From Sediminibacterium sp. (GTDB lineage Bacteria; Bacteroidota; Bacteroidia; Chitinophagales; Chitinophagaceae), in the NCBI GenBank assembly GCA_030726065.1, contig JANREK010000035.1, forward strand, positions 127,342 through 160,371: a DNA stretch of 33,030 nucleotides. Direction: 5' to 3'. This document shows positions 15,192 through 24,373 of the stretch, one piece after another (the stretch's first letter is position 1; every line of letters starts with the position of its first letter). The position numbers and the translations under genes were made by a program. The notes beneath the pieces are model-generated. The model did not search any database, was not told the origin of the DNA, and was given only the letters and a program-made list of their open reading frames with translations.

Positions 15192-18077
15192 TTAAAATTT
15201 AAAAACTAGTTTACTGAAAATCCTTAGCCCGTTATAGCCCATTTGAACAGCATCCCATGGACCGCCGGTTTCATTGTCACCGGCATACCATTTAGCTTGT
15301 GGGTTTACAGCGAAGTCAGGATGTACATTAAAGATATTGTCAGCACCAAGAATTAAGGAAGCCTTCTTTGAAACCTGAACATTCATATACAAATCAGTAG
15401 AAAATTTCCCCTTGTAATTGAATAGCTCAGGTACATATTTCCCGTTATTAAAGTTGGAAGTATTAGTAGCAGTCGTTTGATCGTCAACTGGCACCATGGG
15501 ATAAATTCCATCGTAATCAGGATCACCAAATCCGGTCAATACAACATTTCCAAAGTAGGTAAATCTTACCCCAAGGCTAATTTTATTTTTTGTATAATCG
15601 AAACTTGCTGAGAATTTAGATTTAGGTGCGGATGCTTTAAGGAAGTATATTTCCCTTGTATTAAAAAATGTACTTGGTAGTTCGCTACTAAAATAACTTG
15701 CTCTGCTAGTATAATATGGGTCTGTATTGAATTTCTCGCTTGATAATGCTGTAGGCACATTAATTTTATCAATATTGATATTTTGTAAATTACCTACCAA
15801 TAATATTTTAATACGTTCTGTACTAGAAATTTTCTTTTGATAGTCAATCACAAAATCCACACCACTATTAGTTGTATTCACCGCATTTGCAAAAAATTGT
15901 GCAGTGGCTACACCCATGGTTTTTAACTTACTCGTTAATGCAACAGGAAGTGAAGCATCTTCGGCGCTAAACAAACCAGATAATACCACGCGATCTTTCA
16001 TTTTAATCGTATAGCCATCTACTGTTACGGTTAAGCCTTTGGCAGGTTTCCATGAAAAACCTACACTCATGTTTGTAGATGTTTCTTGTTTCAATGAAGG
16101 AATACCTGCTAATTTGCTAATCGCATCATCATTACGTGCAATTCTTGATTGCACCAATCCGCCATTAGAAAATGAAGTAAGGGTATTACTAAAATATTTT
16201 TGTTGTAAGGACGGTGCTCGGTATCCTGTACTAAATGAGCCTCTTAAATTAAAATTACCAGTCACTTTTAATCTTGCAGAAGATTTAAAAGTAGCCACTG
16301 ATCCAAAGTCAGAATAATTTTCGGCCCTTACTGCACCTGTAATTAATAACGCCTCCGTTGGCGTATATTCCAAATCGGTGTACAATCCTGTTACCATCCT
16401 ATTGGCTTTTATTTCATCATCAGGGCTAAAACCCGGGAAGCCTTGTGCGCCTGGGGCTTGTTCTAAACCTAAATTATTACTAAATGCTTTGTACGAATTT
16501 AATTCACCCTTAAAAATGCTGTACTCTTCAAATCTAAGTTCTGCACCATAGGAAACTTTTATACCACCTTGATTTACTTTACCAAATTGCTTTGATAAAT
16601 CCAAGTTCGTGGTGTTTTGTAAAAAGTTAAATCCACCATCATCAAAATGTGTTTGTGTGATATTGCCAATATTGGATGCGTTAAAAGTGCCATGGCCAAA
16701 ATAATGGAAATTATTATTTCCAAACGAATTACTGAAATCCCAATCCCAACCATTTTTACTTGTTTTAGAAAAACCAGTAACCATGGATAAATCTTGAATA
16801 TCTGCTTGAATATGTGGATTATAGCTGGTGTCTCCCGATCCTGATGTAAACATAATGCTAGGTACAAAAATTAATTGTCCTTTATTGTCAAGAGGGAAAC
16901 GATTTTTTTTCGCATACCACTTATCGGACCAATTTCTTGTGTAAGCATAGGCGTCAGAACTTTTATTATTCATGCTACCAAAAGCATAAAACTTAATATC
17001 ATCACCTAGGGGTAATTCTAAATTAAACATCGTACCATAGGACTTCATGGAGGCATCTCCAAAACCTTGTCTCCAAGTAGTGGTAGGTAGACCATCTTTA
17101 TCTGCAATATCGGAAGCGGCTGCTTGACGAAAAGTTTTTCCTTGATCTAATAAATCAAATGAAACATTAATGAAGCCTCCTTTTTTTCCTAAATTAAATC
17201 CTCTGTTGGCAGATATTGATTTTGTAACACCATCAATAGGTGCTTGTGTTAAATAATCTTTATTGTCTTTGAATTGGTACGTGTTGAATTTTTTGTCATA
17301 ATATCCAGCAAGTCCAGTTGAGATGTTCCACTCGCCTGTATTTTTTCTTAAGACAATATTCATTACGCCAGCAATTGCATCAGAGCCATATTGTGCGGAT
17401 GCGCCATCTCTTAAAATTTCAATTCGATCAACAGATGACATAGGGAAACCATTTAAGTCCACCCCTGAACCGCCACGACCTCTGGTTCCAAACAAGCCAA
17501 CCAAAGCTGTGCTATGACGGCGTTTGCCATTGATTAATACCAAGGTTTGATCAGGTCCTAAACCTCTTAATGTTCCAATGTCAACGTGATCAGCACCATC
17601 CGCACCTGATTGTTTATTATAGTTAAATGAAGGTGCCACAAAATTTAATGTGGAGGTTAAATCCATTCTTGCAGTATTCAAACCTACTTCTGATATTTTT
17701 ATTAAGTCAACTGGCACTGGCGATTCAGTTTTAACACGACCAAGACCTCTGCTTCCTACTAAAATGACATCTTGTAATTCATTGGTGCTAGGTGCTAATG
17801 AAATTTTTAATTCACCACTGGTATATTTTACTGTTGTTGTTTCAAAACCAACATAACTAAATGTAATTAAATCATTACTACTTGCAATGATGGTAAATGA
17901 ACCATTTTTATTGGTGCTGGCTACGGCCTTTGTGTTGCTGTTTTTCACAGTAACACCTTCTAAAGCGTTTCCTTTATGATCATTCACCCATCCTTTAATA
18001 GTTTGTTTTTGTGCCACTGCAGATAAGCAGAATAAAGTGAAAATAAAAGAGAATAAAATACTTGTTTTTTTCATCAT
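15192..18077 (-). CDS. TonB-dependent outer-membrane receptor
   Basis: A 961-residue receptor with a signal peptide (MMKKTSILFSFIFTLFCLSAVAQ). A carboxypeptidase-regulatory-like domain covers about 25-105 (GWVNDHKGNALEGVTV, YVGFETTTVKY). The plug covers about 110-245 and includes LRGLGPDQTLVLINGKRR and DRIEILRDGASAQYGSDAIAGVMNIV. A long barrel ends in LRIFSKLVFKF with the terminal aromatic residue needed for barrel assembly. Such proteins import siderophores, vitamins or glycans using TonB energy. No SusD-like partner is adjacent, so a Sus-type glycan system is less likely, and the substrate is unknown. It is monocistronic, with a terminator at 15139-15170. Confidence 0.93.
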   Translation of the reverse strand: MMKKTSILFSFIFTLFCLSAVAQKQTIKGWVNDHKGNALEGVTVKNSNTKAVASTNKNGSFTIIASSNDLITFSYVGFETTTVKYTSGELKISLAPSTNELQDVILVGSRGLGRVKTESPVPVDLIKISEVGLNTARMDLTSTLNFVAPSFNYNKQSGADGADHVDIGTLRGLGPDQTLVLINGKRRHSTALVGLFGTRGRGGSGVDLNGFPMSSVDRIEILRDGASAQYGSDAIAGVMNIVLRKNTGEWNISTGLAGYYDKKFNTYQFKDNKDYLTQAPIDGVTKSISANRGFNLGKKGGFINVSFDLLDQGKTFRQAAASDIADKDGLPTTTWRQGFGDASMKSYGTMFNLELPLGDDIKFYAFGSMNNKSSDAYAYTRNWSDKWYAKKNRFPLDNKGQLIFVPSIMFTSGSGDTSYNPHIQADIQDLSMVTGFSKTSKNGWDWDFSNSFGNNNFHYFGHGTFNASNIGNITQTHFDDGGFNFLQNTTNLDLSKQFGKVNQGGIKVSYGAELRFEEYSIFKGELNSYKAFSNNLGLEQAPGAQGFPGFSPDDEIKANRMVTGLYTDLEYTPTEALLITGAVRAENYSDFGSVATFKSSARLKVTGNFNLRGSFSTGYRAPSLQQKYFSNTLTSFSNGGLVQSRIARNDDAISKLAGIPSLKQETSTNMSVGFSWKPAKGLTVTVDGYTIKMKDRVVLSGLFSAEDASLPVALTSKLKTMGVATAQFFANAVNTTNSGVDFVIDYQKKISSTERIKILLVGNLQNINIDKINVPTALSSEKFNTDPYYTSRASYFSSELPSTFFNTREIYFLKASAPKSKFSASFDYTKNKISLGVRFTYFGNVVLTGFGDPDYDGIYPMVPVDDQTTATNTSNFNNGKYVPELFNYKGKFSTDLYMNVQVSKKASLILGADNIFNVHPDFAVNPQAKWYAGDNETGGPWDAVQMGYNGLRIFSKLVFKF

Positions 18078-18179
18078 AGGGGTTGTGTTTTAAATAAATT
18101 TAGTACTTTTTTATAGCCGACGAAAGTTATCCTGTAATTAATTGAATTTATTTCACGCATTAGCACTAATTTTAATCTT

Positions 18180-19619
18180 ATGGAATTGGTCATAAAACAT
18201 ATAGGCAATCTTTTTAATACGATTAATGCAGCCCCATGGGATGCTATTCAAAAAATTCCCCAAAGTGGTGGAGATCGAGTTTATTTTAGGATCATTCAAG
18301 GGGAACAAAGTTGGATTGCAACATATAGCTTAAACATCAGGGAAAGCGAAACCTTTATTTATTTTGCGGATCATTTTTATGAAAAGGGTTTACCTGTTCC
18401 TAAGGTATTAGCAATGAGTGCAGATAAAACAATATATCTGCAACAGGATTTAGGAAGAGTTTCCTTATTAGATGTGTTAGAAAAGGAAGGGAAAACAGAC
18501 TACGTTTTTTCCTTATTTAAAAAAAGTTTAACAGCATTGGCTCGATTACAAGTATTGGGCGGAGCTAATTTAAATTATGATAAATGTTTAACCTCCAAGG
18601 AATTTGGCAAGCATTCTATTTTAACTGACTTGTTATATTATAAGTATTACTTTTTAGATACTTTACAATACTCCTATGATAAACAAGTATTAATTGATGA
18701 GTTTGAATTATTAAGTGATCAATTATCTGCAGGTAATTATAAAAATTTCATGTTCAGGGATTTTCAAAGTCGCAATATTATTGTGAACAATGATGAAGTA
18801 TTTTTTATCGACTTTCAGGGAGGTATGCAAGGCGGATTGCCTTATGATGTAGCTTCTTTATTGTGGCAGGCCAAAGCCGAACTATCACAGGAATGGAAAG
18901 ATAAATTATTGGATCATTATATTCATGAAGTGCAAGGTTTGTTGTCTGAAAAAATTGATGTAACCATTTTTAAAAAACAATACAATGGATTTGTACTATT
19001 AAGATTATTGCAAGTGATGGGTGCCTACGGATTTAGAGGGTTGTTTGAAAGAAAAGCACATTTTTTAACGAGTATACCTTTAGGCCTTTTAAACATAAAA
19101 AACTTTTTACAACACAATACCATTGCAAGTGATACGCCTGTTTTTGCTTCCATACTACATTTGATGGTAGGTGATGAAGTTATCCAAAGATTTACGCCAC
19201 CCAAAGCGACCGATGAAACGCCATTAGTCATTACGATCAACAGCTTCAGTTATAAAAAAGGAATTCCAGGAGATGATTCTGAAAATGGTGGTGGATTTGT
19301 TTTTGATATGCGTGGTATATTAAATCCAGGCAGATTTGATGATTATAAAAAATTATCAGGCCTTGACAAACCGGTTCAGGATTTTTTAGAACAAAGAACT
19401 AAGATGAATGTGTTTTTAAATAGCGTATGGGATTTAATTGATATTACTACAGAGAATTATTTAGAAAGAGGATTTGCTTCCTTGCATATTAATTTTGGCT
19501 GCACAGGTGGACAGCATCGCAGTGTGTATGCAGCTGAACAAACTGCAAGGCATTTAAAAAATAAGTATAAGGTAAAAACTATTTTACTTCATACCAATCA
19601 ACAAAACTGGGTTAAATAG
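18180..19619 (+). CDS. AmgK-like sugar kinase fused to a RapZ C-terminal domain
   Basis: A 479-residue two-domain protein. Residues about 1-330 are an aminoglycoside-phosphotransferase fold. The Brenner-type catalytic loop is FRDFQSRNI (D194, N199) and the metal-binding motif IDFQGG (D211), as in the MurNAc/GlcNAc anomeric kinase AmgK. Residues about 348-479 match the C-terminal domain of the RNase adaptor RapZ: NSFSYKKGIPG, FDMRGILNPGR and the conserved GCTGGQHRSVYAAEQ. That domain senses glucosamine-6-phosphate in E. coli RapZ. The nucleotide-binding N-terminal domain and the basic RNA-binding tail of RapZ are both absent, so RNA binding is unlikely. The next gene, 23 bp on, is MurU-like, which supports a role in peptidoglycan-sugar salvage. 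The kinase substrate is inferred from context. Confidence 0.85.
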   Translation: MELVIKHIGNLFNTINAAPWDAIQKIPQSGGDRVYFRIIQGEQSWIATYSLNIRESETFIYFADHFYEKGLPVPKVLAMSADKTIYLQQDLGRVSLLDVLEKEGKTDYVFSLFKKSLTALARLQVLGGANLNYDKCLTSKEFGKHSILTDLLYYKYYFLDTLQYSYDKQVLIDEFELLSDQLSAGNYKNFMFRDFQSRNIIVNNDEVFFIDFQGGMQGGLPYDVASLLWQAKAELSQEWKDKLLDHYIHEVQGLLSEKIDVTIFKKQYNGFVLLRLLQVMGAYGFRGLFERKAHFLTSIPLGLLNIKNFLQHNTIASDTPVFASILHLMVGDEVIQRFTPPKATDETPLVITINSFSYKKGIPGDDSENGGGFVFDMRGILNPGRFDDYKKLSGLDKPVQDFLEQRTKMNVFLNSVWDLIDITTENYLERGFASLHINFGCTGGQHRSVYAAEQTARHLKNKYKVKTILLHTNQQNWVK

Positions 19620-19642
19620 TTTCCCCAATAAATTATTCGGTT

Positions 19643-20395
19643 ATGCGAGCAATGATTTTAGCGGCTGGATTAGGCACCAGATTAAAACCCTTTACCAATC
19701 ATCATCCCAAGGCATTGGCCTTAGTGAATGGGAAAACTTTATTACAACGCAATATTGAATACTTGCATGCATTTGGTATACGCGAAGTGGTGGTGAATGT
19801 GCATCATTTTAGTGATCAAATTATTAGTGCCGTTCAAGAGAATAATGGCTGGGGCTCTGCCATCACAATTTCTGATGAGTCTAATGAAGTATTAGAAACG
19901 GGTGGTGGTGTTTTATTTGCTGCTGATTATTTTAAAAACGAAGCATCTTGGCTAGTGATGAATGCAGATATTCTAACCAACATGCCTTTAGATAAAATGA
20001 TGGCTGCTGATGCTACATTAAAAAATAGCCATAATCATTATGTCGCTACATTAGCGGTGACAAATAGAAGTTCAAGTCGTAATTTATTATTTAATCAGAA
20101 TGATTTGTTGACAGGTTGGAAAAATAATACGACGTTGGAGGAAAAGTGGGTGGCTGCACAAACCAATGGCATCAATCATTCAAGCAAAATTATTCCTAAA
20201 GCTTTTAGTGGCATTCAAATAATTCACGCCCCTTTTTATACTGCTTTACAATTGCGTGGGAAGTTTTCACTGATCGATGCTTATTTACAAATTGCTGCTA
20301 CTAACCCTATTGGTTATTACGACCATAGTGATTCAATTTTAATGGATGTAGGCAAGCCCGAAAATCTTGAAAAGGCAGCAACCTTGTTTCCATAA
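19643..20395 (+). CDS. MurU-like sugar-1-phosphate nucleotidyltransferase
   Basis: A 250-residue nucleotidyltransferase. MRAMILAAGLGTRLKPFTNH gives the GxGTRLxP nucleotide loop, followed by the conserved lysine in HPKAL. ETGGGVLFA and the metal aspartate in VMNADIL are also present. It is shorter than GlmU or RfbA and resembles the MurU/NDP-mannose pyrophosphorylase group. MurU makes UDP-MurNAc from MurNAc-1-phosphate and pairs with AmgK, which is encoded 23 bp upstream here. Together they would return recycled MurNAc to cell-wall synthesis without passing through GlcNAc-6-phosphate. Another NDP-hexose product is possible. Its stop is one base from the stop of the convergent NagX-like gene. 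Confidence 0.82.
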   Translation: MRAMILAAGLGTRLKPFTNHHPKALALVNGKTLLQRNIEYLHAFGIREVVVNVHHFSDQIISAVQENNGWGSAITISDESNEVLETGGGVLFAADYFKNEASWLVMNADILTNMPLDKMMAADATLKNSHNHYVATLAVTNRSSSRNLLFNQNDLLTGWKNNTTLEEKWVAAQTNGINHSSKIIPKAFSGIQIIHAPFYTALQLRGKFSLIDAYLQIAATNPIGYYDHSDSILMDVGKPENLEKAATLFP

Positions 20396-20396
20396 A

Positions 20397-21551
20397 CTAT
20401 ACACGGATATAAATTTTCTTTTTATCAAGCAAATAGGCAATCCCACCCATAAAGGCAATGATGCATAAAGCGTATAATAGCGAGCCAATGCGTAAATCAG
20501 TGGCGACATTCTTACATACATTTTGGTAAAACCAAGGCAATGCATTGGTATAAAGCGGTTCTCCTTTTTCGTCTAAATGATCGACCCATCTTAATAAAGC
20601 CAATACGCGCGGTAAAAATCCACTCAAAACAAAAATGAATAAAGGATTTTTTCCAAACACATCAAAAAACTGACTCCATTTTCCTTTGGCGTTATTAAAT
20701 TCTAGTAAATAAATAAACATACTTAGCGTGATGATCGCTAACCCGGAAGTATAAAAAACATAACTACTGGTCCATATTTTTTTATTTATAGGAAAACTAA
20801 AATCCCAAATGTAACCAACGAATACGAGTATAACCCCTGTCAGTATTAGCTTTGCGAGCATTTCAAAATTCTTTCCTTTTAGTTGAATGTATTCCCCCAC
20901 TAAATATCCAAATATGACTTGCACGATTGCAGGAAGTGTACTAGTCAATCCTTCTGGATCAAATGGAACGCCTTCGCCTTTATAAACATGTGAAATTCCT
21001 AACACATTTAAATCAATTGCATTTCCGAAATAGCCAGATAAACTATAGGGATGCCCTGGCACTCCTAAAGTAAAAGTGAGCACCCAATAAATAACTAAAA
21101 TCATCATGCCAATAAATAGTGCCATGCGCGATTTTCCGTAATAAATAATGACCGATGCAAAAAAGTAACATAAAGCAATTCTTTGTAACACCCCTAATAT
21201 GCGCACATTTTCCCAAGGTTTAAATACGAGACTAGCGTCACTCCATTTTACAAATGGACTCCAATTTAAAAACAGTCCAATTAAAAATATAAGTACAGTT
21301 CGTTTGATAACTTTTTTCCAAAATTCGCTGCTATTTCCTTGTTGCAACTTGGGCATCACAAAGGACATGGCATTACCCACTGCAAATAAGAAAAAAGGAA
21401 AAACCAAATCAGTAGGCGTACAACCATGCCAGCTGGCGTGGGCTAAAGGGCTAAAAGTATTGGCCCAGGAGCCAGGATTGTTTACTAAAATCATTAGTGC
21501 AACAGTGGCACCCCTGAAAACATCTAATGAATAATATCTTTCCTTGGTCAT
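20397..21551 (-). CDS. NagX/HGSNAT-like membrane acyltransferase
   Basis: A 384-residue inner-membrane protein with about ten hydrophobic segments. The N-terminus RYYSLDVFRGATVALMILVN and HASWHGCTPTDLVFPFFLF are signatures of the heparan-alpha-glucosaminide N-acetyltransferase/DUF5009 family, and the histidine in ASWHG is the likely acetyl carrier. In eukaryotes the family transfers acetyl from cytosolic acetyl-CoA to a glucosamine end across the membrane. Bacterial NagX members occur with amino-sugar catabolic genes. The opposite-strand kinase and MurU-like genes fit the same theme. The actual bacterial acceptor is not known. Convergent with the MurU-like gene and divergent from rfbB. Confidence 0.82.
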   Translation of the reverse strand: MTKERYYSLDVFRGATVALMILVNNPGSWANTFSPLAHASWHGCTPTDLVFPFFLFAVGNAMSFVMPKLQQGNSSEFWKKVIKRTVLIFLIGLFLNWSPFVKWSDASLVFKPWENVRILGVLQRIALCYFFASVIIYYGKSRMALFIGMMILVIYWVLTFTLGVPGHPYSLSGYFGNAIDLNVLGISHVYKGEGVPFDPEGLTSTLPAIVQVIFGYLVGEYIQLKGKNFEMLAKLILTGVILVFVGYIWDFSFPINKKIWTSSYVFYTSGLAIITLSMFIYLLEFNNAKGKWSQFFDVFGKNPLFIFVLSGFLPRVLALLRWVDHLDEKGEPLYTNALPWFYQNVCKNVATDLRIGSLLYALCIIAFMGGIAYLLDKKKIYIRV

Positions 21552-21598
21552 GGCTTAAAGTTTTATAAATTACTTAGTAATATATATCATCGTTTTAA

Positions 21599-21617
21599 TA
21601 TCTTTGTAAGATACAAA
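21599..21617 (+). promoter_or_regulatory. Promoter -7 element of rfbBCA with overlapping palindrome
   Basis: TATCTTTG (21599-21606) is a perfect TAnnTTTG -7 element, 17 bases before the rfbB ATG. TTTGTA-AGA-TACAAA (21603-21617) is a 6-3-6 palindrome overlapping it and the expected start site, and could be an operator or a chance match. Confidence 0.5.
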
Positions 21618-21623
21618 ATTAAG

Positions 21624-22718
21624 ATGCAAAAAAACATATTAATCACAGGTGGCGCAGGGTTTATTGGGTCACATGTAGTGCGTTTGATGGTGAACAAATA
21701 CCCTGATTATCAAATCTTTAATTTGGATGCATTGACCTATGCGGGCAATTTAGAAAATTTAAAGGACATTGAAAATGCGCCTAATTATCATTTTGTAAAA
21801 GCCAATATTTTAGAAGCCACTGCATTAAAGGAGATATTTGAAAAACATGCTATTACAGATGTAATTCATTTGGCTGCCGAGTCGCATGTGGACAGGTCCA
21901 TCGTTTCTCCGTTGGATTTTGTTTATACCAATGTAATTGGAACAGTTAACTTATTAAATACGGCGAAGGAATTTTGGAAAGCGGATTTAAGTTATGAGAA
22001 TGCACATGATGGTAGTTGGGAGAAAAAAAGAGATCATTTATTTTATCATGTCTCAACGGATGAGGTATACGGCAGCTTAGGAAAGGAGGGTTTATTTACT
22101 GAAACCACTGCTTACGATCCTAATTCACCTTATTCTGCAAGTAAGGCAGCTAGTGATCATTTTGTAAGAGCCTATGGGGAAACTTATCATTTGCCAATCG
22201 TAATTTCAAATTGCTCTAATAATTATGGGCCAAATCATTTTCCTGAAAAATTAATTCCATTATTTATACATAATATTATAAATAAAAAATCATTACCTGT
22301 ATACGGCGATGGTTTGTATACGCGTGATTGGTTGTATGTGAAAGATCATGCGCGCGCCATTGATATTATTTTTCATCAAGGTAAAAAAGCAGACACTTAT
22401 AATATTGGTGGATTTAATGAATGGACCAATATTGATTTGGTAAAATTAATGTGTGCACAAATGGATGTTAAATTGGGACGTGCTGCAGGGGAAAGTGAAG
22501 GCCTTATTACCTATGTGAAAGACCGTCCAGGGCATGACCGCCGTTATGCCATTGACGCCACTAAATTGAATAAGGAATTAGGTTGGTCCCCGTCGGTTAC
22601 TTTTGAACAAGGTTTAGCGGAAACCATCGAATGGTATTTAAGCAATGGACCTTGGTTGGAAAACGTAACTAGTGGTGCGTATCAAACCTATTATAGCGAA
22701 ATGTATACTAATCGCTAA
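21624..22718 (+). CDS. rfbB: dTDP-glucose 4,6-dehydratase
   Basis: A 364-residue short-chain dehydrogenase-type enzyme that turns dTDP-glucose into dTDP-4-keto-6-deoxyglucose using bound NAD. The cofactor loop is TGGAGFIGSH (8-17), followed by the family segment DALTYAGNLENL and HLAAESHVDRS. The catalytic motif is STDEVYGSLG, with YSASK holding the Tyr and Lys. RPGHDRRYAIDATKL near the C-terminus is typical of RmlB. Length is slightly over 350, normal for Bacteroidota. It is the first gene of rfbB-rfbC-rfbA; 68 bp separate it from rfbC. Confidence 0.95.
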   Translation: MQKNILITGGAGFIGSHVVRLMVNKYPDYQIFNLDALTYAGNLENLKDIENAPNYHFVKANILEATALKEIFEKHAITDVIHLAAESHVDRSIVSPLDFVYTNVIGTVNLLNTAKEFWKADLSYENAHDGSWEKKRDHLFYHVSTDEVYGSLGKEGLFTETTAYDPNSPYSASKAASDHFVRAYGETYHLPIVISNCSNNYGPNHFPEKLIPLFIHNIINKKSLPVYGDGLYTRDWLYVKDHARAIDIIFHQGKKADTYNIGGFNEWTNIDLVKLMCAQMDVKLGRAAGESEGLITYVKDRPGHDRRYAIDATKLNKELGWSPSVTFEQGLAETIEWYLSNGPWLENVTSGAYQTYYSEMYTNR

Positions 22719-22786
22719 TCAGGTACTCGTTCATCGCATTAAAAATAAACAATCAGAATAATAAATAATAAAGCCAATTCCTAAGC

Positions 22787-23338
22787 ATGAAAATTGAAAA
22801 TACACCTTTAAAAGATTGTTTTATTATTCACGATACTGTTCATGGTGATGCAAGAGGTTATTTTATTGAAACTTTTAATCAAAGAGATTTTGCAGCGGCC
22901 ACAGGTTTAGCTATTGTTTTTGTGCAGGATAATCAATCAAGATCATCTAAAGGGGTATTGCGCGGATTGCATATGCAAAAAGGGCCAGCTGCGCAAGCTA
23001 AATTGGTAAGGGTATTAGAAGGTTCGGTGTTAGATATTGCAGTAGATTTAAGAAAAGGCTCACCTAGTTTTGGACAACATTATGCGATTGAATTAACTGC
23101 GGACAATCACAAACAATTTTTTGTGCCTGCAGGATTTGCACATGGATTTGTGGTGTTAAGTGAAGCAGCTACCCTTTTTTATAAGGTAGATAAATTTTAC
23201 GAACCTGGCAATGAAGTGGGGATTATGTATAATGACAAGGATTTAAACATTGATTGGAAGTTGCTAACGTCGGAATTAATATTTTCTGAAAAAGATAAAA
23301 CATTGGGAAGCTTTGCTGAATACGCAGCGAGTTTATAA
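22787..23338 (+). CDS. rfbC: dTDP-4-dehydrorhamnose 3,5-epimerase
   Basis: A 183-residue cupin enzyme that epimerises dTDP-4-keto-6-deoxyglucose at C3 and C5. The active-site residues are present: the histidine in LRGLHMQ, the aspartate in DIAVDLRKGSPSFG, FAHGF, and the tyrosine in LFYKVDKFY. This set matches true RmlC double epimerases rather than inactive relatives. Length is normal. It lies between rfbB and rfbA in the same direction. Confidence 0.93.
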   Translation: MKIENTPLKDCFIIHDTVHGDARGYFIETFNQRDFAAATGLAIVFVQDNQSRSSKGVLRGLHMQKGPAAQAKLVRVLEGSVLDIAVDLRKGSPSFGQHYAIELTADNHKQFFVPAGFAHGFVVLSEAATLFYKVDKFYEPGNEVGIMYNDKDLNIDWKLLTSELIFSEKDKTLGSFAEYAASL

Positions 23339-23396
23339 CCATTAAGAATGATGATTTGAGCACAAAGTGCGAAAACCTAAACACAAAAAAATAACT

Positions 23397-24257
23397 ATGA
23401 AGGGAATTATATTAGCAGGAGGATCAGGTACAAGATTGTATCCAATCACCAAGGGGATTAGTAAGCAATTAATGCCTATTTATGATAAGCCAATGATCTA
23501 TTACCCTTTGTCTGTATTAATGTTGGCTGGCATTAAGGAAGTTTTAATCATCACTACGCCTGAGGACAATGATCAATTTAAAAGATTATTGGGAGATGGT
23601 TCTGAGATAGGTTGCAAATTCAGTTATGCAGTGCAAGCGGTTCCGAATGGGTTGGCGCAGGCGTTTGTTATTGGGGCTGATTTTGTTGGAAATGATAAAG
23701 TGGCGTTGGTATTAGGGGATAATATATTTTATGGTGCGGGCTTTAGTAAGTTGGTACAATCCTTTAATGATGTGGATGGTGCAGCTGTTTTTGCTTATGA
23801 AGTAAATGATCCTGAACGTTATGGTGTGGTTGAATTTGATGAAAATAATAATGCTTTGTCATTAGAAGAAAAGCCAAAAGCGCCAAAGTCAAATTTTGCT
23901 GTTCCTGGTTTGTATTTTTATGATAATCAAGTGGTTGAAATTGCTAAGAATATTCCCGCATCTCCAAGAGGAGAGTATGAAATTACTGATGTCAATAAAG
24001 TATATTTAGAACGTAAGCAATTACAAGTAGGTATCATGAATCGCGGTACGGCCTGGTTGGATACCGGTACTTTTGAGTCCTTGGCAGATGCTTGCGAGTT
24101 TGTACGTGTTATTGAAAAACGTCAAAGCCAAAAGATAGGCTGTATTGAAGAAGTTGCCTTTAGAATGGGCTTTATTGACAAAGCGCGATTATTGGTTTTG
24201 GCAGATAAATACGCTAAAAGTGGCTATGGGGAATATTTGAGAAATTTAAAGAAGTAG
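23397..24257 (+). CDS. rfbA: Glucose-1-phosphate thymidylyltransferase
   Basis: A 286-residue nucleotidyltransferase that makes dTDP-glucose from glucose-1-phosphate and d[23 protein letters not shown] is the RmlA nucleotide loop, followed by [28 protein letters not shown] (metal aspartate) and GTAWLDTGT. The open frame extends to a GTG at 23367, but the ATG at 23397 gives the canonical start and is preferred. It supplies the substrate for rfbB upstream. The fourth gene for dTDP-L-rhamnose, rfbD, does not follow; the next gene is a transcription regulator after a 116-bp gap. Confidence 0.95.
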   Translation: MKGIILAGGSGTRLYPITKGISKQLMPIYDKPMIYYPLSVLMLAGIKEVLIITTPEDNDQFKRLLGDGSEIGCKFSYAVQAVPNGLAQAFVIGADFVGNDKVALVLGDNIFYGAGFSKLVQSFNDVDGAAVFAYEVNDPERYGVVEFDENNNALSLEEKPKAPKSNFAVPGLYFYDNQVVEIAKNIPASPRGEYEITDVNKVYLERKQLQVGIMNRGTAWLDTGTFESLADACEFVRVIEKRQSQKIGCIEEVAFRMGFIDKARLLVLADKYAKSGYGEYLRNLKK

Positions 24258-24334
24258 GGTTTGGTCAGCTTTTCATATTCTTCCTAAGCACCAGAATCAG
24301 CCTTCTTGTGTCAGTATAAATTACATTTTTCATC

Positions 24335-24366
24335 AAACAATGAACAATTTTTAAAAATCATTGTTT
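24335..24366. promoter_or_regulatory. Inverted repeat before the CarH-like regulator gene
   Basis: AAACAATGA (24335-24343) and TCATTGTTT (24358-24366) are a perfect 9-bp inverted repeat with a 14-base AT-rich spacer, ending seven bases before the regulator ATG. The TTGTTT core and the spacer length resemble the repeats upstream of the sigma factor gene, so autoregulation is plausible, although the half-sites here face the opposite way. Confidence 0.5.
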
Positions 24367-24373
24367 ATGTAGT

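Noticed and set aside
18180..19619. Antibiotic-resistance aminoglycoside phosphotransferase
   Set aside because: The fold is shared, but the RapZ domain and the MurU-like neighbour point to sugar salvage rather than drug resistance.
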